Assembly: GCA_036417435.1 (NCBI GenBank)
Contig: CM070913.1
Location: forward strand, 6,738,680 to 6,802,679
Direction of reading: 5' to 3'
Length of the DNA: 64,000 bases
Origin: Inia geoffrensis
Taxonomy: Eukaryota > Chordata > Mammalia > Artiodactyla > Iniidae
Below the pieces are notes generated by a model, which was not told where the DNA came from, searched no databases, and saw only the letters and a list, made by a program, of their open reading frames with translations. Positions 24,831 to 36,241 of the stretch are shown here, piece after piece. Both the position numbers and the translations under genes were made by a program. Numbering within the stretch: the stretch's first letter is position 1; each line of letters begins with the position of its first letter.

Positions 24831-26330
24831 AGGTGGGCGTGTGGACACGGCTGAATGTGGGGTGACAGCCAAGCATGTCTGCTGTGGTTGACACATTCAA
24901 GGCAGAGTGACAATCCCCTTTTCTTTTTTAATGTTCAGGTAGCAAATGGATATGCCAAGGGGATCAGCTCGGGCCCACCACTTGGCTACATCTCTACGTA
25001 CATTGAGTTAAAGAGAGACTGTATCTTCCAAGAAAACAGAATTGCTGTCACAATCTCCCCACAGTGTCTTCATTTCAGATATTACCCTCTGCTACGGACT
25101 TGAAGAGTTAGCAGGTGAATGAATGCTGTTTATCTTCAAATTACACACCACTCAGCACGTGTTCTGCACGTATCAGGGCCTCGTCGAATAGAGCAAACAG
25201 ACATGGGTGTCATCTTTCAGTGAAAAGGAACAAAAATCTAGCCACTTGTCTCAACACACCTCTGTCCCCAGCGCAGCTGACATATCTCCGGTCATAAACA
25301 CACAGCGTGTAAATACTCCCCCCTCACAATTCACACGGTACAGAAATTCACGTTCTAATAGTTACTTGAGTGATTGGTTTACAGATTTTTTTGACACAAA
25401 TTGGTTTTTCTTTAAGGTAAGTTTACAAATGCAGAGCAGTCAATCCTGCATTAAACCTGGCTGATCAATTTTAATGAAATGCCCTAAGTCATAATAATAA
25501 TTTTAAAAAACAATCCTGTTTTATATTACAACAACAAAGAGGTATTTATTTGCCCCCAGGTCTTAGCCTCCACCTGCTCCTATATAAAGAAAATGTGCTG
25601 CAATAATCGTGACATTTTTAATTATGCGGTTTTTCTGTAAAACCCTGGCTGTTATACCATGGCCCTGTGAGGTCGTAACAAGCTTCCCCAGTGATGGGCT
25701 GACCTCAGAGCCCAGAGCCTCGCAGGTGCTCTGGAAAGAGCGTGAGGGGGAGGTTACTATAGCCTCTGCAGGCTTAAATTCTTTATTTTTAATTATTAAT
25801 AAAAATAATTTCAGAATCCTCCCTTCACCCTACTTCACCCTGGAGCTACACACCCACTTTACCTTCCCTCCCCACTTCTAGAGAGAGTTTGTACTGCCCA
25901 TTTCACCCCCCTCACCTTCCCAATCCAACTTCCAACATCACCATTAGCCTGTAACTTCCGTTGTGAAGAAGATCAATGGCCTTTAGTCATCAATTTCGAA
26001 CGCTTTCATTTACCCCTCACTTCACGTCACTCCTCTGAGGAATAGGAACGGTGTTCTGGCCCATAACCCACGTGCACAGGAGCCCCCGAAAGCTCTCTCC
26101 TCCTCTGGTCCAGCGGCACATGGGGGTCCCTTCCACGTCCCCACCTCGACACTCGAAACACAGAAAGGACACCCTCCTTGACCCTGAAAGCTGGCATTTG
26201 ATGTGACAGTAAGAGTGCTTCAATGTCCCCTGTGCTATGACAGAGCCACTAGTGTACCGTCCTTGACTTGTAGGCACGTCTTGAAAGGGTTTCTACAGAG
26301 GAGAGTGACACACTGATGTCTGTGGTTAGA
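24831..26330. other. Gene-free unique DNA; candidate conserved stretch 25430-25700
   Basis: No repeat or exon is recognised. The part 25430-25700 is free of repeats, contains TTTTAATGAAATG, CATAATAATAATTTT, CTATATAAAG and TTTTTAATTATGCGG, and has homeodomain-like TAATTA and a TATA-like word. It is therefore a candidate non-coding regulatory element, but conservation cannot be judged from one sequence. Confidence 0.4.
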
Positions 26331-26342
26331 AAGAAGTTTCTG

Positions 26343-26554
26343 GGGCTTCCCTGGTGGCGCGGTGGTTGGGAGTCCGCCTGCCGATGCAGGGGACGCGGGT
26401 TCGTGCCCCGGTCCGGGAGGATCCCACGTGCCGCGGAGCGGCTGGGCCCGTGAGCCATGGCTGCTGAGCCTGCGCGTCCGGAGCCTGTGCTCCACAGCGG
26501 GAGAGGCCAAAACAGTGAGAGGCCCGCGTACCGTAAAAAAAATTTTAAAAAAAC
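26343..26554 (+). mobile_element. Cetacean CHR-type SINE (copy 2)
   Basis: A full-length copy with intact CpG-rich body (GGACGCGGGTTCGTGCCCCG, GTGCCGCGGAGCGGCTGGG, GCGCGTCCGGAGCCTG) and a short mixed A/T tail. The flanking target duplication is AGAAGTTTCTGG (26332-26343) and AGAAGCTTCTGG (26555-26566), 11 of 12 identical. The open frames of 104-143 codons crossing it on both strands are by-products of its GC richness. CpG retention suggests a young insertion. Confidence 0.97.
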
Positions 26555-26566
26555 AGAAGCTTCTGG

Positions 26567-26853
26567 CAAAACTCAGAGGCTGGTGCAGACACCAGAGGAC
26601 CCGAGACAGACATGAGAGGGAAGGCTGCAAAATACTCCGACAAGAAGCGGTAAAGATAGACACCAAAGAGCTTTAGTTAGCAAGTTAGAAGGGAAGAGGA
26701 ACCGACAGAAATGAGACCATCGCTTAACTGGATTTGGGGACGTGGGATGGGAGGAGGAAGAGGCATTGCCAGCGTCCAGTTCTCTCTCTGGGGTCACGTT
26801 CACCAACACAGGGCACGAGGAGGGTGTCTCAGATGGTGACAGGTGCCAGCAGA
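26567..26853. other. Short unique spacer
   Basis: No repeat or coding exon recognised between the CHR SINE and the antisense MaLR LTR. It is GC-richer than average for the window. Confidence 0.45.
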
Positions 26854-26854
26854 G

Positions 26855-27234
26855 TCTCAGTACGTTCCGGTTGCTGTAACAAAATACCACAGACTGGGGG
26901 CGGCGGGGGGGGGGGGGGGGGGGCTTCAACAGCAGACTTTTCACTCCCAGTTCCAGAGGCTGGGGGTCCAAGGTCCAGGGACCAGCAGATTAGGGGTCTG
27001 AAAGGGGATTCCAGTCCTCCTGCCAGTTCATAGACAGTGCTTCCTCACTGTGTCCTCACACGGTGGAAGGGGCAACGGAGCTCTGTGGGGTCTCTCTTAT
27101 AAGAACCTAAGTCCCATTCATGGGGCCTCCATCCTCCTGACATAATCATCCCCCAAAGCCCCACCTCTCAATACCGTACCTTGGGGGTTAAGTTTTAACA
27201 CAGGGATTTGGGAGAGATACAATTAGCCCATAAG
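26855..27234 (-). mobile_element. MaLR-type LTR, antisense, with poly-G interruption
   Basis: In plus orientation the blocks GTTGCTGTAACAAAATACCACAGACTGGG, CAGTTCCAGAGGCTGGGGGTCCAAGG, GTGTCCTCACACGGTGGAAGG, CTTATAAGAACC, AAAGCCCCACCTCTCAATACCGT, GGGGGTTAAGTTTTAACA and GATACAATTAGCCCATAA are the reverse complement of an MST/MLT1-like LTR. A 19-G run at 26905-26923 replaces the expected GGTGGCTTAAAC region. No clear 5-bp duplication was found, and no internal retroviral genes adjoin it. Confidence 0.8.
26896..26923. repeat. Poly-G tract
   Basis: GGGGGCGGC followed by 19 consecutive G. Such runs are hard to sequence and assemble and can form G-quadruplexes. The reported length should be treated as uncertain. 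Confidence 0.9.
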
Positions 27235-29182
27235 AGGGAGGAAAGGGGATCCTGGGTGCATCTTCTCAGGACCATCTTCCTGCCGACCCCTGTAGCCTTA
27301 CACTTTGCCAGGTCCCACCTCCTCATCAATCCTCCAGTCCTGTTAGGAACTTTGAACCCCTACCTCTGTGCAACAGGAAAGGAGCAAAGTTGCATGGGAA
27401 TGCAAGGTGGTAATGAAACTTGCAGTCTGTGTCGTGGATGTTTCGGACAAGGCTTCCTAGCATGCGGGGCGTTGAAAATGCTTGGGGTATTGACAGGGGA
27501 AAACGGTTATGGGCACAGAAAAACCACGAGAAAGAATCAAAGGCAAAACACAGGGGCCATTCAAAGAGGAGGGAGAGGCAGGACATGGTTGGTGGAGCCT
27601 AGTGGAACTTAGAACCGTAAGGACTGTTGGGACCATGGGGCCCATCAAAGCCACCGTGGGCTCTGCATTAACCTTCGAGGCTCCAGCTATCAAGGCCTGC
27701 TGCCCGGGCTTCTCAGACCCTCACACCCAGCCCAGACCTATCCCATGATCTCCCCGTGTGTCCATTCACAAGACTGTTGACCTCTGTTTCAAGCTCATGA
27801 AGGCTATGGGTGTTATTTTGAAGCTTTACCATAGTTGAGTAAATTTTAAAATGGCAAGCAGCATTTGAAAAGCAAATGGGGGTCATTTTAAATCTGGGTG
27901 AGTTTAACTGTGTTCTGGGCTTAATACATATTCTTTGAGTTTCTCCTTTGTTCTTTATACCTCCAACTTATCAGAGACACACAGAGATTCATCTCCAAAA
28001 CTTAATAAAAGTCTTGATTGTTATTAAAAGGAAATCTATTGAACCTTGATAACAAGAACCAGAGTCCACATTTTAATTTTATTTCCATAGAGTCAATGAC
28101 ACCATTGGTCTTGTTCAGAGGCCTTCTGAATTCCACATTTGGAGCAGCATTCAGGTGGTGGGTGCAGTGTTCATTGGTTTGGGGTTCAGCTGGAGTCTCA
28201 GAAGATTTATTTTTCCCTCTGGGCAGTGAGAACTGCTGCTCTGGATTTTCAAATAACAAAGATTGATCTTAAGTGCATTTCCATAAATATGCTAGGCACA
28301 GAGGAAACACTAGAATGCACGTCCTTCCTAGTTGAAATGTGGCAGCTAAGTCCAAGGAGTAGTCCTTGCTGATTGTGAAATTTCCCATGAATACTTAAGC
28401 TTCAGCAAGGGCCAGTTTCTTCCAAAAGGACTTTGGTCAACAGATTTGTACTGAAATAAACCTCACAAGTTGACGTGAGCTTAATTAAAAAGTGATAAAT
28501 CTCCTTTGCCTCGTCTATCAGCTATTTAGAAAAGAGAGAGAAACTTCAGGCTCTGGCTGTTAAGTCACAGTAGTTGGCACTTATAAACACAATTTCCATG
28601 ATATGTTTTCTTTCTAAAGAATATGGAGCCCATGTATTTTTTTTCTGGAAAATGTTAACTAGGTTTTCATATGTTGTTTTTCATTCTTTACATTGCTCAA
28701 CTCTAGGGAGGATCTCACTGAGTTAATGTTATATTTGCCTGAATGAAGTTGTATGTTCTCCTACCTGCCATGAATAAGGCAATACGACTTGAGAACCTTA
28801 AGTTCCCAAGTTCTAGGTGTATAACAGTGTGCCTGTTATACAATGCAAAAATGAAAATGCTAGTGTCTTTTATGACTATAAATGGACATCTGAAGTCATC
28901 TCAAGATTTCAGATTCTCAATCCCTCTGAAATAAATCTTCATATTGAGGAAGAATCTCATGTGTGTCTCCTCTTAGTTATGCAAATGCAAATTCAGGAAG
29001 ATTGGACCCTACTGGTGAGATGACTCCAGAAAGCAGATTGCATTGGGAGGGCTTTGTAAAGTAGCTAATGTTTCCTTCCTTGCAATGTCGTTTTCATCAG
29101 GGCGGAAGGAAGTGATGATATTTACATTTTTAAAGACACTGAAACTGGCCTGGCCCATGCTTTTAGTGTTGGCTTTTAGGTT
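27235..29182. other. Gene-free unique DNA
   Basis: No repeat family or exon is recognised. A 134-codon frame at 27208-27612 starts in LTR sequence, has no known domain and overlaps open frames on the other strand. 27850-28540 is AT-rich and repeat-free. Confidence 0.5.
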
Positions 29183-29196
29183 AAGAAGTGGCCAGA

Positions 29197-29410
29197 GGGC
29201 TTCCCTTCCCTCATGGCGCAGTGGTTGGGAGTCCGCCTGCCGATGCGGGGGACACGGGTTCGTGCCCCGGTCCAGGAAGATCCCACATGCCGTGGAGCGG
29301 CTGGGCCTGTGAGCCATGGCCGCTGAGCCTGCGCGTCCGGAGCCTGTGCTCCGCAACGGGAGAGGCCACAGCAGTGAGAGGCCCGCGTACCGCAAAAAAA
29401 AAAAAAAAAA
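29197..29410 (+). mobile_element. Cetacean CHR-type SINE (copy 3) with 5' variant
   Basis: The body matches the other copies, but the 5' end reads GGGCTTCCCTTCCCTCATGGCG where the others read GGGCTTCCCTGGTGGCG: five extra bases and a GG-to-CA change in the region of the tRNA-derived A box. The tail is a 17-A run (29394-29410). A perfect target duplication, AAGAAGTGGCCAGAGG, is at 29183-29198 and 29409-29424. The perfect duplication and clean A tail point to a recent insertion. Confidence 0.97.
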
Positions 29411-29424
29411 GAAGTGGCCAGAGG

Positions 29425-30912
29425 TGAGATATCAATTCTTTCTCCACCCCTTTTTCCCCTCCTGTGGTTTTTAATCCTTGGAAGTGGCAGGTAACATTCA
29501 GGTCTCTTCTTGGGTGTCTCACTCTTTGCATCTCCTCCACAGTACAGAGAAAGTTCTCTTCATGTGACTTTTAGATCACCCAGCAATAGCCACTGTATAT
29601 GTGCTTTCCTCCCAACATTTCAAGGAAAGCTGTTAGAGGAAAGAAGATGAAGAAACAAAAGTCTTATCCCTCTCAAGTTTCTGCTCTTGCAACAGAAAGC
29701 CATGGATTTCGAGCCCTGATTTACGACCTGAAACCCTAGAATCCGAATCTTTGTTCCAGTGGATCTTTTAATGATCTCCCTTCAAAGAAAATATAACTCA
29801 GTCTCATGAGATAATATAGCTCAGTTTTAATGAAGGAGACGATCAGAGTAAAAGAAATGACCTTTTATAAAAAATAATTAAAAAAGGAAATCTTACCATT
29901 ATTTCTAATTATTATCCTAGTACAAGTAAACTTACGTTTAAGAGAGTGAGGAGATGTTGATGAACATACTTTAGACTCAGACAACCCTGAAGCTCCAAGT
30001 AAAACACAAATAGATTTGTGTAAGGTCAAAAATTCGCTTAGCCATTGCTTTCCCTCTTCTCTTTGACTGAGTCTATTAGTTTTATAAAATTGGAAAAGTT
30101 CAGTTATTCCTGTCTCATTTTGACATTCCAGGAAAGGGGGAAGAATATCCCGCGATGTCGAGTCCCAATTTCTCTGGGTGCTTCTCTTCCTGGTGTGTTA
30201 TCTATAGTTATGTTTACCATACGTTTGAACACAAGGTAAAAGATACAAAGCATTTTTTCTCATTTTTTAATTGATTCATATGAAAAGTTTACTATGGAAA
30301 GCTATAAAAGTTGTTTTTTAATTTTAAGCAGATGAATTATACTTATTGAGAACTAATTTAACTGTTGGTTTCCCTATAGTAACATTTTATCATGTTTTAG
30401 GCCACAATGATTCCCTACTATCAGCTCTTTCTTTCATGCCAGACCGTTAACAAAAAAGTGTTACGATGTTAGAGTCTATAAAGCACTTTTATTTCAACTG
30501 AATTTTTTTAAAAAAACATAAGAGAAGATTTATGTCCCATAGTAAGTGATGCAGTCTCTTAAGATGACAGACTTTATGGTTTCTCTACACTTATAAGAAA
30601 GAAAAAATTTTGGCCCATATTATCTTCTGTGTAATGGGTCGGCTGAGTGAAAAACAGTTTCAATCTTCCCAGGCATGCTGATGGAAAGTGAAAAATGACT
30701 TTTCTCAGTGAAAAAAGGAGTTCCTATGATGCTAGGAATGTGTTAGGACACCAGGATGTTTGCTGACACACAAGAGAAACATTTAAGCTGTTTTGCAAAT
30801 GTGTGACCTGGGAGAGAATCCTGAGAAAGGAAATTGAGGAGAACTGGATAAGGACAGGTCATCCCCGTCCTTCTCTTTGACATAATAAAAATCTTCTTTA
30901 AACCAGATTTTG
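29425..30912. other. Gene-free AT-rich unique DNA
   Basis: No exon or confident repeat recognised. 29830-30640 is strongly AT-rich with many TTTTTA/AAAAAT words. Confidence 0.5.
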
Positions 30913-30914
30913 AC

Positions 30915-31805
30915 AGAAGGAATTCTGGCAATGGCAGTGTAAAGAAGCAAATCATCTCCCACATAAATAATATGAACGCATATAAAACAAGGGTTTCAGG
31001 GCTCTAGAGACTGACCACATTTAAACAACAAATTGAGAAGTATTTATCATGAAAAACTAATAAAATTGGGTAAAAACTGTAGGAATATCTGGCCCTCTCA
31101 CTTGGGATTGGTTCCATCCCTTCACCCCTACCCAGTTCATGACCTAGTGGATTTACCAGGGCAGGAATGGCCCTGAAAACACCCTGCTGTCAAGGAGAAG
31201 AGGACAGTCAACTTGGAATGGAGGCTGAAAACTCAAGATGGCATAGTCATTAAACACAGCAAACTTGTTAAGAAATGAGCGGGGAAACCCCACGGCTTTT
31301 CTAGCCCAGGTTGCAGTCTCAGTTAGGACAGCGATCAGACCAGCAGAAATTTGATGGGGAGATCTTAGAAATGAGAAGGCCATAGAGGGAGAAAGATAAG
31401 CACTCTGCACATCTCTGGCTGACTATAAACAATGCTCATGTGCAAGGGAGACTGGAGAGGTCTGAGAAGAAAGTAAAAGCTGAGACTTATTGGAGAAGTG
31501 GTTGAACTCTGGGTGTGCTCCCCAACTCACACACAGATTGATTGGCAAGGGTGAGATGCAGGGCATTTGAGCACAACCTCTGCCCAAATCGTTGGCTGAT
31601 CACTCAGCTATGCAGACACAGGCGTAATCCCACAAAAGTCAAAATGTTGAACTTAGGAATACAGCAAAAGCAGTTCTAAGGAGGAAGTTCATAGCAATAA
31701 ACACCTGTATTAAGAAGCAAGAAAGATCCCAAAGAAACAACCTACAACTCTAAAGAAGCTGAGCCCAAAGTTAGCAGAAGAAAGGAAATAATCCTTCTCT
31801 TTATA
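30915..31805 (+). mobile_element. L1M fragment: 5'-region-like plus short ORF2 block
   Basis: The start AGGAATTCTGGCAATGGCAGTGTAA resembles the 'TTCTGGCAAGATGGCGGAGT' 5' UTR opening of old L1 elements. The end, about 31660-31800, has a clear ORF2 block: ACAGCAAAAGCAGTTCTAAG GAGGAAGTTCATAGCAATAAA and AAAGTTAGCAGAAGAAAGGAAATA, the same block seen in the full-length L1 near 45236-45390. The two parts may be one internally deleted L1 or two insertions. The ORF2 block is solid, the 5' part tentative. Confidence 0.6.
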
Positions 31806-31809
31806 TGGA

Positions 31810-32632
31810 AGTCAGAGTATTGCAGTTCTCAGAACTGCTAAACGTGACCAGTTTATCAGGAAGCGAGTTACATAAACTTCCAGCTGTAGTTCTGGATGTG
31901 CTTTTTAATATACTTGCAGATACTACCTCGCATTTGGAATTACAAGGTATACAGTTTGCTATTTTCATGCTGTTTATATAAAGAGCTAGAAATGGCAGAG
32001 AGAACTTCTGCTCATCTTAATGACATGTAGATCAATCTGCTCAGGCACCAAATGCTGCTCATGTATAATTCCTATAGATAAAAGCCAACACAACGAACAT
32101 CTAATACAATTATCTCAATCAATTTTTTTAAACTCCTCTGAATTATGATGTAGATGAAACAAGTTAGGCAGTTACTATCAATTTTTAGTATTTCAAAATT
32201 TTTTCTTTTCAACGTTGAACATATCCAACTTATTCTTTTCACAATAACTTTTTTAGTTATGACTCCAAATTATGACATATACAGTTTATAATTTTGAGTC
32301 CATTTGACACATAAGGAAAATAAGGCAGACAATAACATGAATGACTTGACAACTTACATAGGTAAGTACTGAGAAGGCTGGACCAAAATTAAAAACTCCT
32401 AATCTACCCATTCTAAGTGTAACCTCCTAAATCTGACAAAATTACTTACACACAGCCTTCTGTCATCACTGGAGGAATTGGCTAGAACAGAGGCATATGA
32501 TATGGAATCATACATAAAAGCCTAGAGAATGTAATGATGGAACATGACTGCTTCACCCAGTAACATTTGATTAGAGTCTAGACGCATTAAAATAGTGAAA
32601 TCGACTTATTTGCCCTTGACCAGCATTTTTTA
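31810..32632. other. Gene-free AT-rich unique DNA
   Basis: No exon or confidently named repeat. Includes a short tract of T and A runs around 32110-32290. Confidence 0.5.
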
Positions 32633-32866
32633 ATGGGATAGGATGGAAATAGGATAGGATATAATAGATTAGGATGGATTAGGTTTGAATAGCAATAGGA
32701 ATAGAATAGAATAGAATAGAATAGAATAGAAGAGAATAGAATAGAATAGAATAGAAGAGAAGAGAAGAGAAGAGAAGAGAAGAGAAGAGAAGAGAATAAA
32801 ATAGAATGGAATGGAATGGAATGGGATGGGATGGGATGGGATGGGATAGAATAAAACAGAATAGAT
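32633..32866. repeat. Evolving pentanucleotide array
   Basis: A purine-rich array with a 5-bp period throughout whose unit changes along its length: imperfect GGATA/GGATT units (32639-32690), AGAAT units (about 32697-32752), AGAAG units (about 32753-32795), AATGG units (about 32806-32820), and GATGG units (about 32821-32846), ending in AGAATAAAACAG. The GGAAT-related segment resembles the motif of simple satellites II/III of primates by sequence only. The antisense Phe/Ser/Leu/Ile-repeat frame of 87 codons across it is an artefact. Confidence 0.95.
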
Positions 32867-34108
32867 TGAATGCAACCTATACATTAAAAATGAAATGAAA
32901 TTCTTATATATGTGTTCTGGGCTATGTTGCACAGCATGTTTCTAACTATAAGTTGAAGGAAACTATTTGCCTAATGTACCATTGGTATCTGGCTGTCCAC
33001 ATGTTTCAAATCATCATGAAACCCTTTGTATCCCTTTAAGATCCAAATCTATTTCATGCTGTCAACAATAAGGGAAGAAGAAAGTTCAGCCACTTCTACT
33101 TAATTATATGCATATACTGTATGATTAGAAAATGATTCAGTAAGGCTGTTTGGAGAGAACATAACTAGGTTGAAAGGATACAAAACTAAGTGTAGTATAG
33201 GATAGAAAACCTGGTCAAACATTCAGACATTATTTGTATTTCTACCTCTTTATTCATACCTTGGATGATCAAATACTTTGATGGATTTGCTTTGTTTTAA
33301 TTACACTAATCACGTTTGCCACACCCATATGACTCAAAATAGAAGCTCCCGAACCCAGGTGTTTGGGAGAAATATAACATATTCATTTGGGCTTGTCTAA
33401 CCATTACCTTCCAGTATCTATTGGTTGATGATTAGTTTTCTAAAAGTCGCAGGAAGAAAGACCTCTCTTTTCTTTTGTTCCATGTACACTTTTCTCTGTG
33501 CATGTATATGCCTGTGTGTGTACGCATGGCAGTGAGAGATTTTTAAAGGGAGAGAAAATGACAGCCATGGCAAGAGAAGGGTCTCAACCACTGTGGATAA
33601 ATCAATCCATCAAAAAAAAAAAAAACCAAAAACAAAAAAACAATTCTGCCATGAAACTTAATCACGAAAGGTCATGTCGGGGAGTGAGGAACAGATTAAA
33701 TTAGCATAGTATTAGATATGGAAAGTGATTTCTGTCAAAATCATCTTTACCACAATTATAATATGTTAATTACGTATTTCATTAAGGAAGTTGATTATGG
33801 TTCACGGATGAAATCATGCCTGCAAGACACCTGGAAGGGGCGGCGGAGCCTGACACCGTCCTCTTGCTGTTCCCAGCACTTTCCCTCCATCTTCTCCGCC
33901 CCCCCCAACTCTCTCCCCCCAGTTCTTCTTTTCCCCTTTTCTATCCTCCTCCTCATTGGCTCCCTGTTTTATGCCATCAGCTGTGATGAGATGTTTCCAT
34001 CTTTAAGTTGATCTCATGTAGGGACTCCTGGTCTCATGGGTCCAGCATCGTCCAAGTGAGGGCACTGTGGCCACTCAAAAGCCATTGTGAGGATCTTCAG
34101 TTTTGCTC
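32867..34108. other. Gene-free unique DNA
   Basis: No repeat family recognised apart from an A-rich tract at 33610-33640. GC content rises around 33830-33960, where a pyrimidine-rich run (TCTTCTCCGCCCCCCCCAAC, CTTTTCCCC) occurs. No exon supported. Confidence 0.5.
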
Positions 34109-34109
34109 C

Positions 34110-34437
34110 TTTTTTTGGTTTTTGTTTTTTAACTTAATTTTTAATTTTATATTATAGTTGATTTACAATGTTATATTTGTTTCAGGTGTATAGCGAAGTG
34201 GTTCAGTTACACATATACATGCATCCACTCTTTTTTAGATTCTTTTCCCATGTAGGTGATTACAGACTATTGAGTAGAGTTCCCTGTGCTGTACAGTAGG
34301 TCCTTGCTGTTTATCTATTTTATGATGTAGTAGCATGTGATGGTTAATCCCAAACTCCTAATTTATCATTCCCCCCACTTTTCCCCTTTGGTAACCGTAA
34401 GTTTGTTTTGGAAGTCTGTGAGTCTGTTTCTGTTTTC
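34110..34437 (-). mobile_element. L1 3'-UTR fragment, antisense
   Basis: In plus orientation: ATTATAGTTGATTTACAATGTTATATTTG, GTTCAGTTACACATATACATGCA, TGAGTAGAGTTCCCTGTGCTGTACAGTAGG, AATCCCAAACTCCTAATTTATC and GTCTGTGAGTCTGTTTCTGTTTT are the reverse complement of the cetartiodactyl L1 3' UTR found in sense at 16543 and 48760-49095 here. 5' truncated, non-coding. No target duplication is obvious. Confidence 0.88.
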
Positions 34438-34439
34438 AC

Positions 34440-36028
34440 GCTCAGGCTCAGCTCATCTCTTTGTCTAAGATGCTCTGCTCTCCTTTCCTCTCCCCGCTGC
34501 CCACCACCTCTGCCAGGAGGTGACCTGACCTGCGGGGCCCCGGCGGGGCTGCCTGACGGACCCCCACTGTCTCTGTCACGGTGGCCTGCGACGGGCTGCA
34601 GCGTTTTTGTGACCCATTTCCAGGACACCCGCTCTGTCATCCGGATGTGGGGCTGAGGCTAATGTTAACAGCACTTCGTAATCCTGTCCCGGGAAGCGGC
34701 CACAACGAAGACGGCAAAGATGTGGAATCAAGGGTGGCCGAGGATACGTGGGATCTGAGAGCCAATTATTTTAGTCAATAATTTGTGAGCCTTTTCCTCA
34801 AGATCATCCATTCATTTTTTTTTATGATGGTCCAACATTAATTCATGGGGAAATGTACAAGTATTTAGAATTCCAGAGTTTTATTATGTGCCTCGTTTGT
34901 CCCTCGCTCGTATATCTTACGAAGACAAGTCGCAGGGATCCAGGGCTCCATCTCGGTGCCCTCTGCAGTGATGTCCTTTTGCACTTAGATACATCAGGCA
35001 TATTTTAAGGGGGTGGGGCAGAAATAGGAAGACCTCATGTTACACTCTATGTGCTCATTTCCATGCAGAGTCGTAAGTCAGACCAGGCTCAGCCTCCACC
35101 AGCAAACGAAGCAGAAAGCAGGGCAGGTGACCAAAGGGAGGGGCTTATTCCCATGCCCAGGGGAAAAGGTCCCTGGGGAGACCCCAGGGCGGGGGGGGGG
35201 GGGGGGATGGGGGGGCGTGGAGGCTGCTACAATCCATCCAGTATCTCTTTCTAATATTTCCCCGAGTGGAACTCCTCAAGGCGCGTGTGCCCTTGTGCGG
35301 GCAGATATTGCCCCACAGAATAATCTTGGTTGGAATTAAGCAAAATTGTCAAGAAATACTTAGTCATCACAAGAAAGACTGTCTCATACAACTGTCCCTT
35401 TGCTTTCCAACAGTAATTACTTTAGTAATTAATCTCTGTCATTTAACTGTATTACATTTTGAAAAGAGAAAATGGAAGAAAGACCGGTTTCAAACTCATT
35501 TACATCACAGTTTAAAATCCCAGAATAGGGTGAATCAAATGTCAAATTTAGCCCTTTCACATTTTCTAAAATAGTCTCATTCTAACACCCAGTCCAATGG
35601 AATCCAAAGCGAGACTCGGAAGTCACCTCTACCTGAAAGGCCAGGCTTCAAAGGCAATATGGCTTCAAATTCTTCATGGAAATCCTCCTGGCTTGTTCCA
35701 AGGTGCTCACAAATACAATTAATAAGCCCATCGAGGAGAGCAATAGGAAATCTCTTCTGTCCAAAGACCATTTAGGCTGCTGGTAATGTCAATTGCCCAT
35801 AATGTGGCTCTAGCATTTGTTAATGACATCATCATACAGTAAGTGAATAAATCTATTCCAGCAACCTCCTTTAATTCCTTTTCACCTCATTTCATCTTTT
35901 CAAATTAACTTGTTTGACCTTGTTTATTGTACTCCTCATTGTACTTAATTTTCAAAGAAGTGCTTTTAATATACTGAAATTTCCCTCAATTTCTTATTCA
36001 TTTTTTAATATTAGTAAGAGCGCACGTA
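34440..36028. other. Gene-free, repeat-poor DNA; possible conserved block 35340-35880
   Basis: A 17-to-18-G run sits at about 35190-35206 followed by GGGGGGG. The part 35340-35880 has no recognised repeat, carries two homeodomain-type words (AGTAATTACTTTAGTAATTAA) and a 64-codon antisense frame at 35577-35771 whose composition looks protein-like (Cys, His, acidic and hydrophobic residues mixed) but which I cannot match to any family. In-frame TAA immediately precedes its ATG. I do not call it a gene. Confidence 0.45.
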
Positions 36029-36042
36029 TTAGCTTTCTTTTT

Positions 36043-36241
36043 TTTTTTTGCTGTACGCCGGCCTCTCACTGTTGTGGCCTCTCCCGTTGCGGAGCACAGG
36101 CTCCGGACGCGCAGGCTCAGCGGCCATGGCTCACGGGCCCAGTCACTCCGCGGCATGTGGGATCTTCCCGGACCGGGGCACGAACCCGTTTCCCCTGCAT
36201 TGGCAGGCGGACTCTCAACGACTGCGCCACCAGGGAAGCCC
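36043..36241 (-). mobile_element. Cetacean CHR-type SINE (copy 4), antisense
   Basis: The reverse complement of the other CHR copies: a T tail (to 36049), GCTGTACGCCGGCC, GGCCTCTCCCGTTGCGGAGC, GCTCAGCGGCCATGGCTC and CGCCACCAGGGAAGCCC. The 13-bp target duplication TAGCTTTCTTTTT is at 36030-36042 and 36242-36254, identical. The 165-codon frame at 35914-36411 simply reads through it. Confidence 0.97.

Noticed and set aside
26235..26666. 143-codon antisense and 104-codon sense frames
   Set aside because: Both cross CHR SINE copy 2; the same peptide appears at every other CHR copy.
27208..27612. 134-codon frame with several Cys
   Set aside because: Begins inside an LTR, no zinc-binding spacing that repeats, overlapped by antisense frames; treated as chance.
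32690..32866. CRISPR-like or telomeric array
   Set aside because: Unit is 5 bp with no spacers, and does not match TTAGGG; it is a simple repeat.
32669..32932. Repetitive Phe-Ile-Leu-Ser peptide frame
   Set aside because: Translation of the pentanucleotide array, not a protein.
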